17,247 bases of DNA, from contig JADNRX010000960.1 of NCBI GenBank assembly GCA_015501595.1, positions 1-17,247 of the forward strand. The letters run 5' to 3'. Positions 9,266 to 17,247 of this stretch are shown piece after piece (within the stretch, counting starts at the first letter, position 1; the number at the start of each line of letters is the position of its first letter). Both the position numbers and the translations under genes were made by a program. The notes under the pieces are model-generated. The model was not told the origin of the DNA. It ran no database searches and saw only the letters and a program-made list of their open reading frames with translations. The DNA is from Hymenopellis radicata. Its lineage: Eukaryota; Basidiomycota; Agaricomycetes; Agaricales; Physalacriaceae.

Positions 9266-11513
9266 TCAAGAAAATCTCCACTCCTCTAGCACTCTCTCAA
9301 TATGCTCCCGCTCTACACCCTCAGTCGTCCGTCGCACCTTGGTCAGGGTATGTCGGGTCGTAACAACGGAACCCATGTCATCTCCTTCTACCTCCGTCCA
9401 TGCGCTCATCTCCACATCATTCGAGGGTCGCTGGCATTTGACCTCACGACTCTCGGCTGGAATAGTCTTCTGTTCGATGTTGTCCCATCTACGTGGTTTG
9501 AAGTTCTTGAACCTTACTGGTCCATATTCTTCAGCAGTACTAGTCTCCTCTGAGGTCTGTCGTTTTCGTTTGTTACTCTTGTTGCGACCATTGGTAGGAG
9601 CCTTTCCGCCATCTTCATCGTCACTCGCGACGCCGTTCGCCAGCCTTAACCGCCATCGGAATTCTCGCGCCACGGCGGCTGCATCCTTCACCCTGTCATT
9701 GGGAATCTGTTCCTTGACTGTTTTCTTGGTCGCGTCATCTCCCCATTCTAGTTTGCGCACTTCCGAGACCAAAAAGTCTGCCAGCTTCACCAGTGATGCA
9801 GCGACACGAGGAGGGAATATTGTTCCGGAAGAGGCTTTGAGATCGCGTAGATACTTGTCTGCGACATACCAACACAACCTAATGAGCCAGTCAATATAGC
9901 ACATCCTATGAAAATTTGACACTTACTTTGTGAAGAGAGGAAAGCGGAATTTGCGAGGCACAGAGGTGGCGATTTCGATGTCCCTCACTTTCAGTTCTGT
10001 AAAGAATATTGGCGTGGAATAACGCGTGTAAATGTTGTGCTTACGGGTAGCGATATTATAGGAATGTAGAAAGTTCCCTCCGAAAACCAAGGTATCCTCA
10101 GGCGTGTGCTTTGAGAACTGTAAGACTCGCGTCGTCCAGCACCGTTCGATGCTTACCACTGCATGTATCCAACCAGTCGGGATGATCATCGTGTTTCCTT
10201 CTGTCAAAGTGACCTTGATAACCTCATCTACCATGTCTCCGAGCCAGACTTGACCTTGTATTTCACTGCCGGACCAACGTTCATAAGCCGTGAGATTTGC
10301 GGGAGTTGGTCGAATGAAGTAAAACACCTAAATTGCGCGTGAATGTTTAGGTGAAAACAACCTTTGAACTACCGCACACCTTTTTACCGGACACGATATG
10401 ATAGTATACAGATGAGCCTGCGAAATCAATGTGCCAATCCTAGATTCTCCAAGTCAACGAAAGGATTAGAGCATGAGTCGCTTCAACCTACGGTCCATGC
10501 AGAGGCGACACCCATCAAGCAGTAAAGCTGCACCTTGGGATATGGGTGCCCCTTGCCTTTACGCGTGCTCGGCCAAAAGTTCTCCACCCAGTCAATCTCA
10601 CGAACCAATCGTGGAGGCAATATCCGGTCGGCCAGAGGAGTACCCGACACTTCCAAAGATATAACGTTCCGTACTTTGTCTCGAGCAGAGGGTTCAAGGG
10701 CCCAATAGTCTGCCCACCTGCCCAAGTTCCATCCGGGACACGGAGATTGTGTACCAACATCTTGTTGAAACTGTTAGCAGAAGACGCAGATGAGAACAGT
10801 GTGGTATTTACCAATGACTGTACATGTATTATCAGCAACGCACGCGTCGAAAGGATAGAGAACCAACCATCTACCGGGATAGCATCTCCTACATCCTCAA
10901 CGACGTCCTCGACTGTGAAATCGCTGCCGGGCATCTTCATCCCAAAGCCGTCAGGAGTCTCGACTACTATAGGTTCCGTCATGGCAGTCTCGTCCTCGTT
11001 TAGCCATTCAATGGAGACGTCTGCGCCATTCATTCGCTTGAACTTGTCGGCTTTTATCGGCTTGCCTTCCATCATGCGAATAAAGCGTTCGGGGTCTGTC
11101 TCTACCCCGCTCGAATTGAGTCCAGCATAATCCCGTTGCGGGCGCTTTCGATCCGACTTGCGTGCGGGTCCCTTCAATGTTATGGCGCGCTTTGGGTCGG
11201 CTTTGAGACATTCTAAGCAGAACCTACGTGGTGTTGAATTCGCGTTGCAGGTCTAACCAAAGGATACGCACCATTTGTCTATCGTGGATGAGTCCTCTCT
11301 GCTGCCCGCACAGGCCCAATGGTACCATACTTTGCATGCATCGCATCGTATCCAGTTATCGCGGTCAATTTCTGTATCTCCAGGCTCTTTCGGGCAAGCC
11401 GGACAGGTTGACGACTCGTTGGTCTGGGACTTTTCTTCTTTTGTCTCTTCCGCTCCAGGAGAAGAAGTGCCTTCAGCTTTCTTGTTGCGAGTTGAGCGGC
11501 GACTCGCTACCAT
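9266..11513 (-). CDS. JHD1: PHD finger and JmjC histone lysine demethylase, JHD1/KDM2 type
   Basis: Enzymes of this type remove methyl groups from H3K36 using Fe(II) and 2-oxoglutarate. Exons in coding order: 11513-11272, 11223-10868, 10817-10812, 10760-10492, 10439-10380, 10327-10157, 10108-10045, 9996-9927, 9878-9266, giving 616 residues; introns are 48-52 nt and all phases agree. An N-terminal C4HC3 PHD finger is seen ([24 protein letters not shown]). The JmjC region follows with [20 protein letters not shown] and the iron-binding HxD in [25 protein letters not shown] then precedes the distal iron-binding His in [19 protein letters not shown] and NFLHSYNIA. The C-terminus is basic and then acidic (NKSNKRKRQ). 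The V-I-D-V block before the JmjC core needs the 6-nt exon. Catalytic residues are all present, so it should be active; substrate specificity is inferred from family. Confidence 0.93.
10812..10817 (-). other. JHD1: 6-nt microexon of the JmjC gene (TCATTG)
   Basis: Exon 2 ends at 10868 in phase 1 (GTA GAT G), before a GTTGGT donor. That intron (50 nt) ends TGTACAG. TCATTG is followed by a GTAAAT donor, and the next intron (51 nt) ends CAACAAG at 10761. Joining gives GAT GTC ATT GAT GTT, encoding D-V-I-D-V, which matches the VIDV-type block of JHD1/KDM2 proteins. Without the exon the block shrinks by two residues. Confidence 0.85.
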
Positions 11514-11571
11514 GCTGGTAGAATTTATTGCGAGTTCTCAAGTGGTGGATCGAAAGAAATGTGTCAAGATG

Positions 11572-11577
11572 CCACGT
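11572..11577. promoter_or_regulatory. CACGTG palindrome upstream of the JmjC gene
   Basis: An E-box-like CACGTG lies 58 bp upstream of the JmjC start codon, in the 172-bp gap to the PGK stop. Such sites bind bHLH factors in fungi. A 6-mer can occur by chance, so its function is a guess. Confidence 0.25.
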
Positions 11578-11685
11578 GAGGGCTTTACATGGTAAGTCCA
11601 TTCAAAACACGGTACAACAGTGAGTTCTATCTATAAATTGGAGAGATAATGTACATTGCGTTACTTCTTTGCCGGTTACCGATTT

Positions 11686-13285
11686 TTACTTCTCGCTGAG
11701 CTCAACAACACCAGGAAGCGCCTAAAACGGATTAGCTGAAATGCACATTCAGAACTGGGGATACTTACCTTTCCTTCCAAAAGCTCCAAGCTGGCACCTC
11801 CACCAGTGCTGACATGGCTCAACTTGTCCTCTGCACCGGCCTGGGCAACGACAGTGGCCGTGTCTCCACCTCCAACGATTACAACGGCACCATTCTTGGC
11901 GGCCTCGATGTTGGCCTCGAGGAGAGCTGTCGAGCCTTCTGCAAAGGCGGGGAACTCGAACACACCAGGAGGTCTAGAGCATGTATTGTTAGATGTGGAA
12001 GAAAGAAAGGTGGAACATAACTCACCCGTTCCAGAGGATAGTCTTTGCTTCCAATACAGTTGTACGGAAGAGTTCACGACTCTTTGGGCCGGCATCCAGA
12101 CCCATCCAGTCATCAGGAATACCCTGTTCTTCAGTTGCAGTACCGGTCTAAGAAAGGGACGTGTGAGCAGAAATTGACGGGTAGACCGAAGTAGATCGTA
12201 CCGTGGCGTTCTTATCAAACTTGTCTGCTGTTATGTAGTCCACAGGGAAGACAATCTTGACGCCGTTTGCCTTTGCCTTTTCGACAAGAGCAGCTACTTT
12301 CTCGGATCCAGGTGCGTCGAACAATGAGTTTCCGATCTTTGGGGTAGATGTCAGGTAAAATGATAGCATGAGTGACGAAATATTGCAAACCGAAACGTTC
12401 TCAAGAGTTTTCTTGAAGGTGAAAGCCATACCACCACAAATGATGAGGGAGTTGACCTGAAATACGCGTAAGAATCAGATAAGTCGCGTCTAATGGATAC
12501 ACACCTTGTCGAGCATGTTCTCAATTAGTTGAATCTTGTCGGAGACCTTGGCGCCGCCGAGGATGGCGAGGAAGGGCCTGTCGGGCTTTTCAAGAGCCTT
12601 GGCAAAGAACTCGAGCTCTTTCTTGACGAGCAAACCAGCCGCACGTTGAGGGAGCTTGACTCCAACCATACTGGAGTGGGCGCGGTGAGCTGTCCCGAAT
12701 GCATCATTGACGTAGACGTCGCCAAGAGCGGTGAGGCCTTCACGGAATTCGGTGACTTTGGTGGGATCGGCCTTAGTCTTTGTGCCGTCCTTGTTCTTAA
12801 CGGAACCTTCCTCCTCGATGTGGAAACGCAAGTTCTCGAGTAGGATGAGGGAGCCAGCAGAGGCAGAAGAGACTGCCTTTTCGACCTCGGGACCAACACA
12901 GTCAGAAAGGAAGGTGACAGGTTTTCCGATTTGCTTCTCGAGTTCTGCAGCGACGGGCTTGAGGGAGTACTTTTCGACGATTTTGCCGTCAGGACGTCCG
13001 AGATGAGACATGAGAGTGACAACGGAGGCGCCTGATGACCAGTTAGATCTAGTCGAGGACAACATAAGAGTTCTCACCATTGTCGAGTGCATATTTAATG
13101 GTAGGAAGAGCGGCGACGATGCGCTGGAGGATGAGTGAGTAAGAGAGACTATCATCTGATGGGGTACATACGGCTGGATTGGTTATTTTTCCTTCCTGAA
13201 TGGGAACATTGAAGTCTACGCGAATCAAGACGCGCTTGCCCTTGAGATCGAGGTCGGTGATGGCGAGCTTGTTTGAGAGAGACAT
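11686..13285 (-). CDS. PGK1: Phosphoglycerate kinase
   Basis: PGK transfers the acyl phosphate of 1,3-bisphosphoglycerate to ADP in cytosolic glycolysis. Exons in coding order: 13285-13172, 13123-13078, 13031-12505, 12456-12391, 12336-12202, 12147-12026, 11973-11769, 11721-11686. They sum to 1251 nt, giving 416 residues, the length of yeast PGK; introns are 46-54 nt and every phase agrees. Signature blocks: [17 protein letters not shown] (substrate loop), [50 protein letters not shown], and the nucleotide loop [12 protein letters not shown] followed by [15 protein letters not shown]. The N-terminus is [17 protein letters not shown]. No frame break. It shares a 108-bp upstream region with the RGG gene, including a TATA box and a TTAGGG pair. 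Confidence 0.99.
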
Positions 13286-13393
13286 GGTGGTGAAGGAACA
13301 AGTTTTGGGGAGAGTTAGGGTTAGGGTTCGCCGTCCTTTATACCGGCCAGCATCCAAGCATCCAGACTTTTGTCGACGTCTTTTACGGCCTGG
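13286..13393. promoter_or_regulatory. Bidirectional promoter of PGK and the RGG-protein gene
   Basis: Only 108 bp separate the two start codons. On the PGK strand a TATAAA (13342-13337) lies 52 bp before the PGK ATG. Between it and the ATG lies TTAGGGTTAGGG (13315-13326, plus strand), read on the PGK strand as CCCTAACCCTAA. No matching TATA box is seen for the RGG gene. Confidence 0.7.
13315..13326 (+). repeat. Two telomere-type TTAGGG units in the PGK leader region
   Basis: Two perfect TTAGGG hexamers, extended by GTT on the right, lie 30-41 bp upstream of the PGK ATG. TTAGGG is the telomere unit in most filamentous fungi, and TTAGGG-type sites bind Tbf1-like factors in promoters of several yeasts. 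A regulatory role here is inferred. Confidence 0.75.
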
Positions 13394-14185
13394 ATGGAGC
13401 CTGCTTCCAACACTCTCGGGCTCGACTTTGATCAGCTCAAGATTACAGAGTCGTCGAGCCCTCCATCGAACGATGTTCCAGTAGTCGACAAAGGCAGCGA
13501 GTCGCCCGACAACGACCATGCCGGCAAGCAAGAGAAGAAGAAACCGTATGTTAATCCAGAGCGCGTCAAGACTGGCGGCGCACAGCGGGTACGCGAGGGC
13601 CGTCTTTGACCATGACTTTGCCACTGATAACGGTCGCAGGATAAGCTGAGCGAGGAGGCACTCACTGAGCGCATGGCGCGTATGAAGGAGCAGAACGAAA
13701 AGATCAAGCAGCGACGACTAGTGAGTCTGCCTTAATTGTGCCCATCGCCTGATTGCCAATGTGTCCAGGATGTTATGGCTGATGAAGACGCGTTCAAGAA
13801 GACTCAAGAATCGGAGCGCATCAAGCAAGCGCACAACCGCAAAGTCCAGGCAAACGTTGACCGCACACGCGAACAGAATGCCAAGCGCAAGATGGACAAG
13901 ATACAGAGTCGTGAATGGGATTCGGGCAAGCCGACCGCAGATTGGAAGAAGAAACCAGAAGACTCACCATCAGCGACGTCGGAAGCGGCGGTCGACGGTG
14001 GCGATTCATCCTTTAGAGGTGGACGCGGTGGCGGGCGAGGCAGAGGGCGCGGTCGCGGAGGAGCGAGACAGACATCATTGACATCACCGACGACTGAGGC
14101 GCCGCCGACAACGAGCTCGGCGGCGGCTGTCACAACGACCACGACCAACGACGCTCCTCCCGCATCTGCAGAGACGTCAACTTGA
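13394..14185 (+). CDS. RGG-rich, probably RNA-binding protein of unknown function
   Basis: Three exons (13394-13588, 13640-13720, 13769-14185) give 230 residues; introns are 51 and 48 nt. The N-terminal third is acidic and Ser/Pro-rich ([17 protein letters not shown]). The middle holds [20 protein letters not shown] and a long, highly charged predicted helix ([17 protein letters not shown], then [20 protein letters not shown]) ending in REWDSGKP. The C-terminus holds a compact RGG/RG cluster ([17 protein letters not shown]) and a Thr/Ala/Pro-rich tail. RGG boxes commonly bind RNA and are methylated by arginine methyltransferases. The conserved-looking helix suggests a real family, perhaps distantly like animal CCDC9 or other mRNA-associated RGG proteins, but I cannot name it. 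It is divergent from PGK, with 80 bp to SDA1 downstream. Confidence 0.85.
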
Positions 14186-14265
14186 TTTTTGACTGGAATA
14201 ATGTTACCATTACTGTACTTTTTTTTATGTATGCCGTATATTGATTGATCTCTCTTCCTGCCACC

Positions 14266-16875
14266 ATGGGTCGGGGAATACTGTTGACTGCCAATCTCCC
14301 CCAACTTCAGAATCTCATCAAACGAGACCCAGCCGCGTACAAGGAAGAGTTCCTGCAGCAATGGAACCACTACAGCAGCATCCGCCAAATTTTCTTGATC
14401 AGTCCAACTGAACATGCGCAACAATTTCGCGAACTGGTCACCTTTATCTCCCAAGTCTTGACTATCCTTGCCCTCGGTTCTTTTGCACTGCTTACATGTA
14501 TTAGGTTGCCCCTTGCTATCCGAAAGAGACTGCAGAATTCCCATCGCAGCTTTCCACTCTACTCCTTGAAAATTATGGAACGCTCTCAGCCGACTGCCGA
14601 AAGTCCATCGTTCAAAATCTTGTTATGCTCCGAAATAAAAATGTCATCTCATCTATCGAGTTCGTCGTGATCTTTCGCTCTAGGAATGCTAATCCCAAGT
14701 GTAATACAGGCTCTTAAAGACATTGTTTCCCATTCTCCCCCGGACGACTTCCTCTAGCCTCCGATCATCAATACGAAAGACCATTTTGTCCGACATACGC
14801 ACCGCCAACACCCACTCTATCAATCACAAACTCAATCGTGCCATGCAAGCCATGCTTTTCGGAATGGTCGAACGTGGAATGGACGGTGAGGTGGTAGGAG
14901 ACAAAGGCAAACTGCGTGCATCCGCTGGACAGTCATCTTCTGTGGTCAATAACGGTGACGATGCTATGTGGGCAATTGTGTTGACCAAGGAACTCTGGAG
15001 AAAAGGCGTCTGGTACGTTGGCCTAACATACGGCTTCAAATCACTGACTGCGCGTAGGAACGATGTTAAACCCGTGTCAATCGTTGCTCTCGGATGCTTC
15101 CATCCCGTTCTCAAGGTCCAGAGTGCAGCCATTCATTTCTTCTTGGGAAGTGATGAGGAGAAGCAGGATAGTGACGATGAGGAGGATGAGGTACATCTAT
15201 TGATTATTCTTTGCTTTCACATCCAAAGTTACTTCAGGACGTGAATGTTGGGGGTCTGCACCATCGTCGCGACATCAACAAAAAGACTCGCAGTGGCGAC
15301 AAGAAGTTGCAGAAACAGCTCAACAAGGCCAAAAAAGTTCGTATCGCAATGACATGCCCATCATATATTTAACGTTTGGTTTGTCCAGAAAAAGCATGGC
15401 CCAAAAGACCAGGTTAACGCCAATTTCCCGGCTTTGCAGTTACTCAACGATCCGCAAACCTTTGCTGAGAAGTTGTACGACCTTTTAAACCGCTACGAGA
15501 AGCGTTTCTCTCTCGATCACAAAATTCTCATCATGCAGCTTCTTTCGCGGGTTATGGGAGCGCACAAGCTCTGCGTTCTGGGCTTCTACACTTACATTGT
15601 CAAATACCTCACGCATCATCAGCTCAGGGTGCCTGCTATTCTTGTCAGTCTAGCACAATCTGTGCACGACCTCACTCCTCCGGATGCTTTGGTTCCGGTG
15701 ATACAAAAACTAGCTCATGAATTTGTCCACCCTGGGTGTCCAGTGAGGTCATCGCGGCTGGTATCAATGCGATTCGGGAGGTGTGTAGGCGCCAGCCATG
15801 GTCGATGGAAGAGGACATGTTGGGCGATTTAGTCGAGTACAGGAAATCGAGGGACAAGGCTGTGACAGCGGCTGCCAGAGGATTGCTCCAGCTGTATCGA
15901 GAAGTTAATCCTGGCATGCTCAAGCGACGAGAACGAGTACGTCTAGTCTCCTTCTAACGCAACATTCGCGGTATTCATTCTTTTAGGGTAAAGACGCGAG
16001 CATGGGCATTGCGTCAGGATCGCGACCGTTACCGTTTGGCTATAGCGCTGATGCCGCGGTCGATATCGAAGGTCTTTCTGTATGTTGTTCCGTCGTCGTT
16101 CAAACTGTTACATGCTGATTGTACAATTCAGTTACTAGAGGACCACTTCCAGCAACTTCGGAAGGAAGACGGCGAAGATGTCGACCCAGAAGCAGAGGAA
16201 GATTGGGGCAATTGGGATGTAGAGTCGGACGATTCAGATTCGTCGTCCGAGTCGGATGGCTGGATTGACGTCGAAGATGACGGCAAGGACTTGGAAGTCA
16301 GTGATAGTGAAGATGAAGACGAAGATGGCAAGAAGGATGCACGGGAAGAGGAAGCCCCACGGATATCAACGTTGCAACAACAAAGGCGAGTTCCACAAAC
16401 AGGCCCTACCTTGTGCTGACATTACTCTCAGATTCTGACGCCCGCCGATTTTTCTCTACTGAATGACCTGCGGATAAAAGCAGCTACCAAAGCGTCGAAA
16501 TGGCGGCGGCTCAAAAGCCAAACGGAAACTTGCGATTTAGAGGCCAAACAAAAGTCGATGCAAGGTCCAGAGGAGGATACCTTCATATCTGAGATGGATA
16601 TTCTGGGGCCAAGGAAAAAAGCCAAGGCGGATTATGCTGAACGTATGGAGTCCATCGCGAAAGGGCGTGAAGGCCGAGAGAAGTTTGGCTCGCACAGGGG
16701 GAAGAAGAAAAAAGAGACGCCGAGCAGTTCGACGAATCGTGAAAAGGCGCGTAATAAGCCTATCATGATGATTCTTAGTAGTGGTGCGGTTCGGGGCAAG
16801 AAGAAGGCATCGCTAAGGGAAAAGCAGCAGAAGCTGAGGGCACATATAGACAAGTCGAAGAAGTCTAAGCATTAA
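14266..16875 (+). CDS. SDA1: SDA1, 60S ribosome biogenesis protein, one frame break
   Basis: SDA1 is an essential nuclear protein needed for assembly and export of the 60S subunit and for the actin cytoskeleton and G1 progression in yeast. Exons: 14266-14454, 14505-14659, 14710-15012, 15058-15190, 15238-15336, 15389-15936, 15987-16079, 16132-16389, 16432-16875. Family blocks: LPQLQNLIKRDPAAYKEEF near the start, LLKTLFPILPRTTSSSLR, LQLLNDPQTFAEKLYDLL, VMGAHKLCVLGFYTYIVKYL, AAGINAIREVCRRQPWSM, LVEYRKSRDKAVTAAARGLL and ILTPADFSLLNDLR. An acidic stretch around 16140-16340 and a lysine-rich tail follow. Exon 6 is 548 nt; its phases require 549. The break is at GGG 15734-15736: before it the frame reads EFVHPG, after it VSSEVIAAG. 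With one more G the product is 740 residues, close to yeast SDA1. Sequence error is likely in an essential gene. Confidence 0.95.
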
Positions 16876-16956
16876 TAGATAGTGTCCATCTGAATGTAGT
16901 AGTATCAGCTGTAAAATGCCGATCAATCATTACTGTTGACTTTGACTTTGACCACC

Positions 16957-17247
16957 ATGAGTCGTCGCCCATCATCACGACCAACAACAGATTCTCACAG
17001 TCTTAGACGCCGCTCTGGCGCGCATCCTGAGCAGCTACTAGCCGGTGGACGTCAGCGACTACAGCAAGAAAAGACGCTACCGTCTTTACCATTAGGCGAT
17101 GAAAATCATGAACCTCAGTTTACTCGCACTCTCTGCGCATCGCCGACAGAAATGGACGTTGATCTTGCAGATTCATATCGTGCTTTCAGTCCATGCCTCT
17201 TACTCCTCGCGTCGCACCAGAGCATGCCTCAACACGTCTTCCAACAC
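16957..17247 (+). CDS. N-terminal part of an unidentified protein (partial)
   Basis: An ATG at 16957 in a good context (TTGACCACC) opens a frame with no stop through the window end, at least 97 residues. It begins MSRRPSSRPTTDSHSLRRRS and is basic and Ser/Arg/Gln-rich, so probably disordered. The last 60 bases read more convincingly in another frame (SMPLTPRVAPEHASTRLP), so an intron ending TTTCAG near 17190 is possible. The start lies 81 bp after the SDA1 stop on the same strand; the gap holds TTTGAC repeats. No family recognised. Confidence 0.5.
   Translation, partial: MSRRPSSRPTTDSHSLRRRSGAHPEQLLAGGRQRLQQEKTLPSLPLGDENHEPQFTRTLCASPTEMDVDLADSYRAFSPCLLLLASHQSMPQHVFQH

Noticed and set aside
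13804..14544. Long minus-strand ORF across the RGG gene and SDA1 start
   Set aside because: It covers the coding exon of the RGG gene and exon 1 of SDA1 on the opposite strand, with no family signal of its own.

Overview
The window looks like gene-dense nuclear DNA of a filamentous basidiomycete, most likely an Agaricomycete. Nearly every gene is cut by many short GT-AG introns, almost all 42-59 nt. Intergenic gaps are mostly under 200 bp, the actin is a typical 375-residue fungal actin, and TTAGGG-type sequence is present. The organism call is inference; the gene structures were traced by hand from splice sites, reading phase and family motifs.

Layout from left to right: the tail of an unidentified + strand gene (1-66); a Bud32/PRPK-type KEOPS kinase on the minus strand (382-1116); a divergent Nit2-type omega-amidase (1202-2609); actin (2971-4495); a probable Mis14/Nsl1 kinetochore subunit (4698-5521); H/ACA snoRNP protein GAR1 on the minus strand (5583-6440); a 489-bp non-autonomous inverted-repeat element in the GAR1 upstream region (6492-6980); then three minus-strand genes, a Skt5/Chs4-like chitin synthase activator (7047-9138), a PHD+JmjC histone demethylase of the JHD1/KDM2 type (9266-11513) and phosphoglycerate kinase (11686-13285). 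A 108-bp bidirectional promoter with a doubled TTAGGG motif separates PGK from a + strand RGG-rich protein (13394-14185). SDA1 follows (14266-16875), then the start of an unidentified gene running off the end (16957-17247).

The genes are core housekeeping functions (tRNA modification, amidase repair, cytoskeleton, kinetochore, snoRNP and 60S biogenesis, cell wall, chromatin, glycolysis) and do not form an obvious pathway cluster. I saw no defence system, virus, CRISPR array, rRNA or tRNA.

The most interesting structure is at the splicing level. Actin and the JmjC gene each need a 6-nt microexon, in the same phase and flanked by two ordinary 50-56-nt introns, to rebuild universally conserved residues. 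GAR1 has a plausible 9-nt microexon of the same layout. Separately, three conserved genes (Bud32-like, Nit2-like, SDA1) carry five single-base frame breaks, all at short homopolymers, which points to sequence error more than to decay. The inverted-repeat element has about 96 percent identical arms and an 8-bp target duplication, so it looks like a recent insertion.
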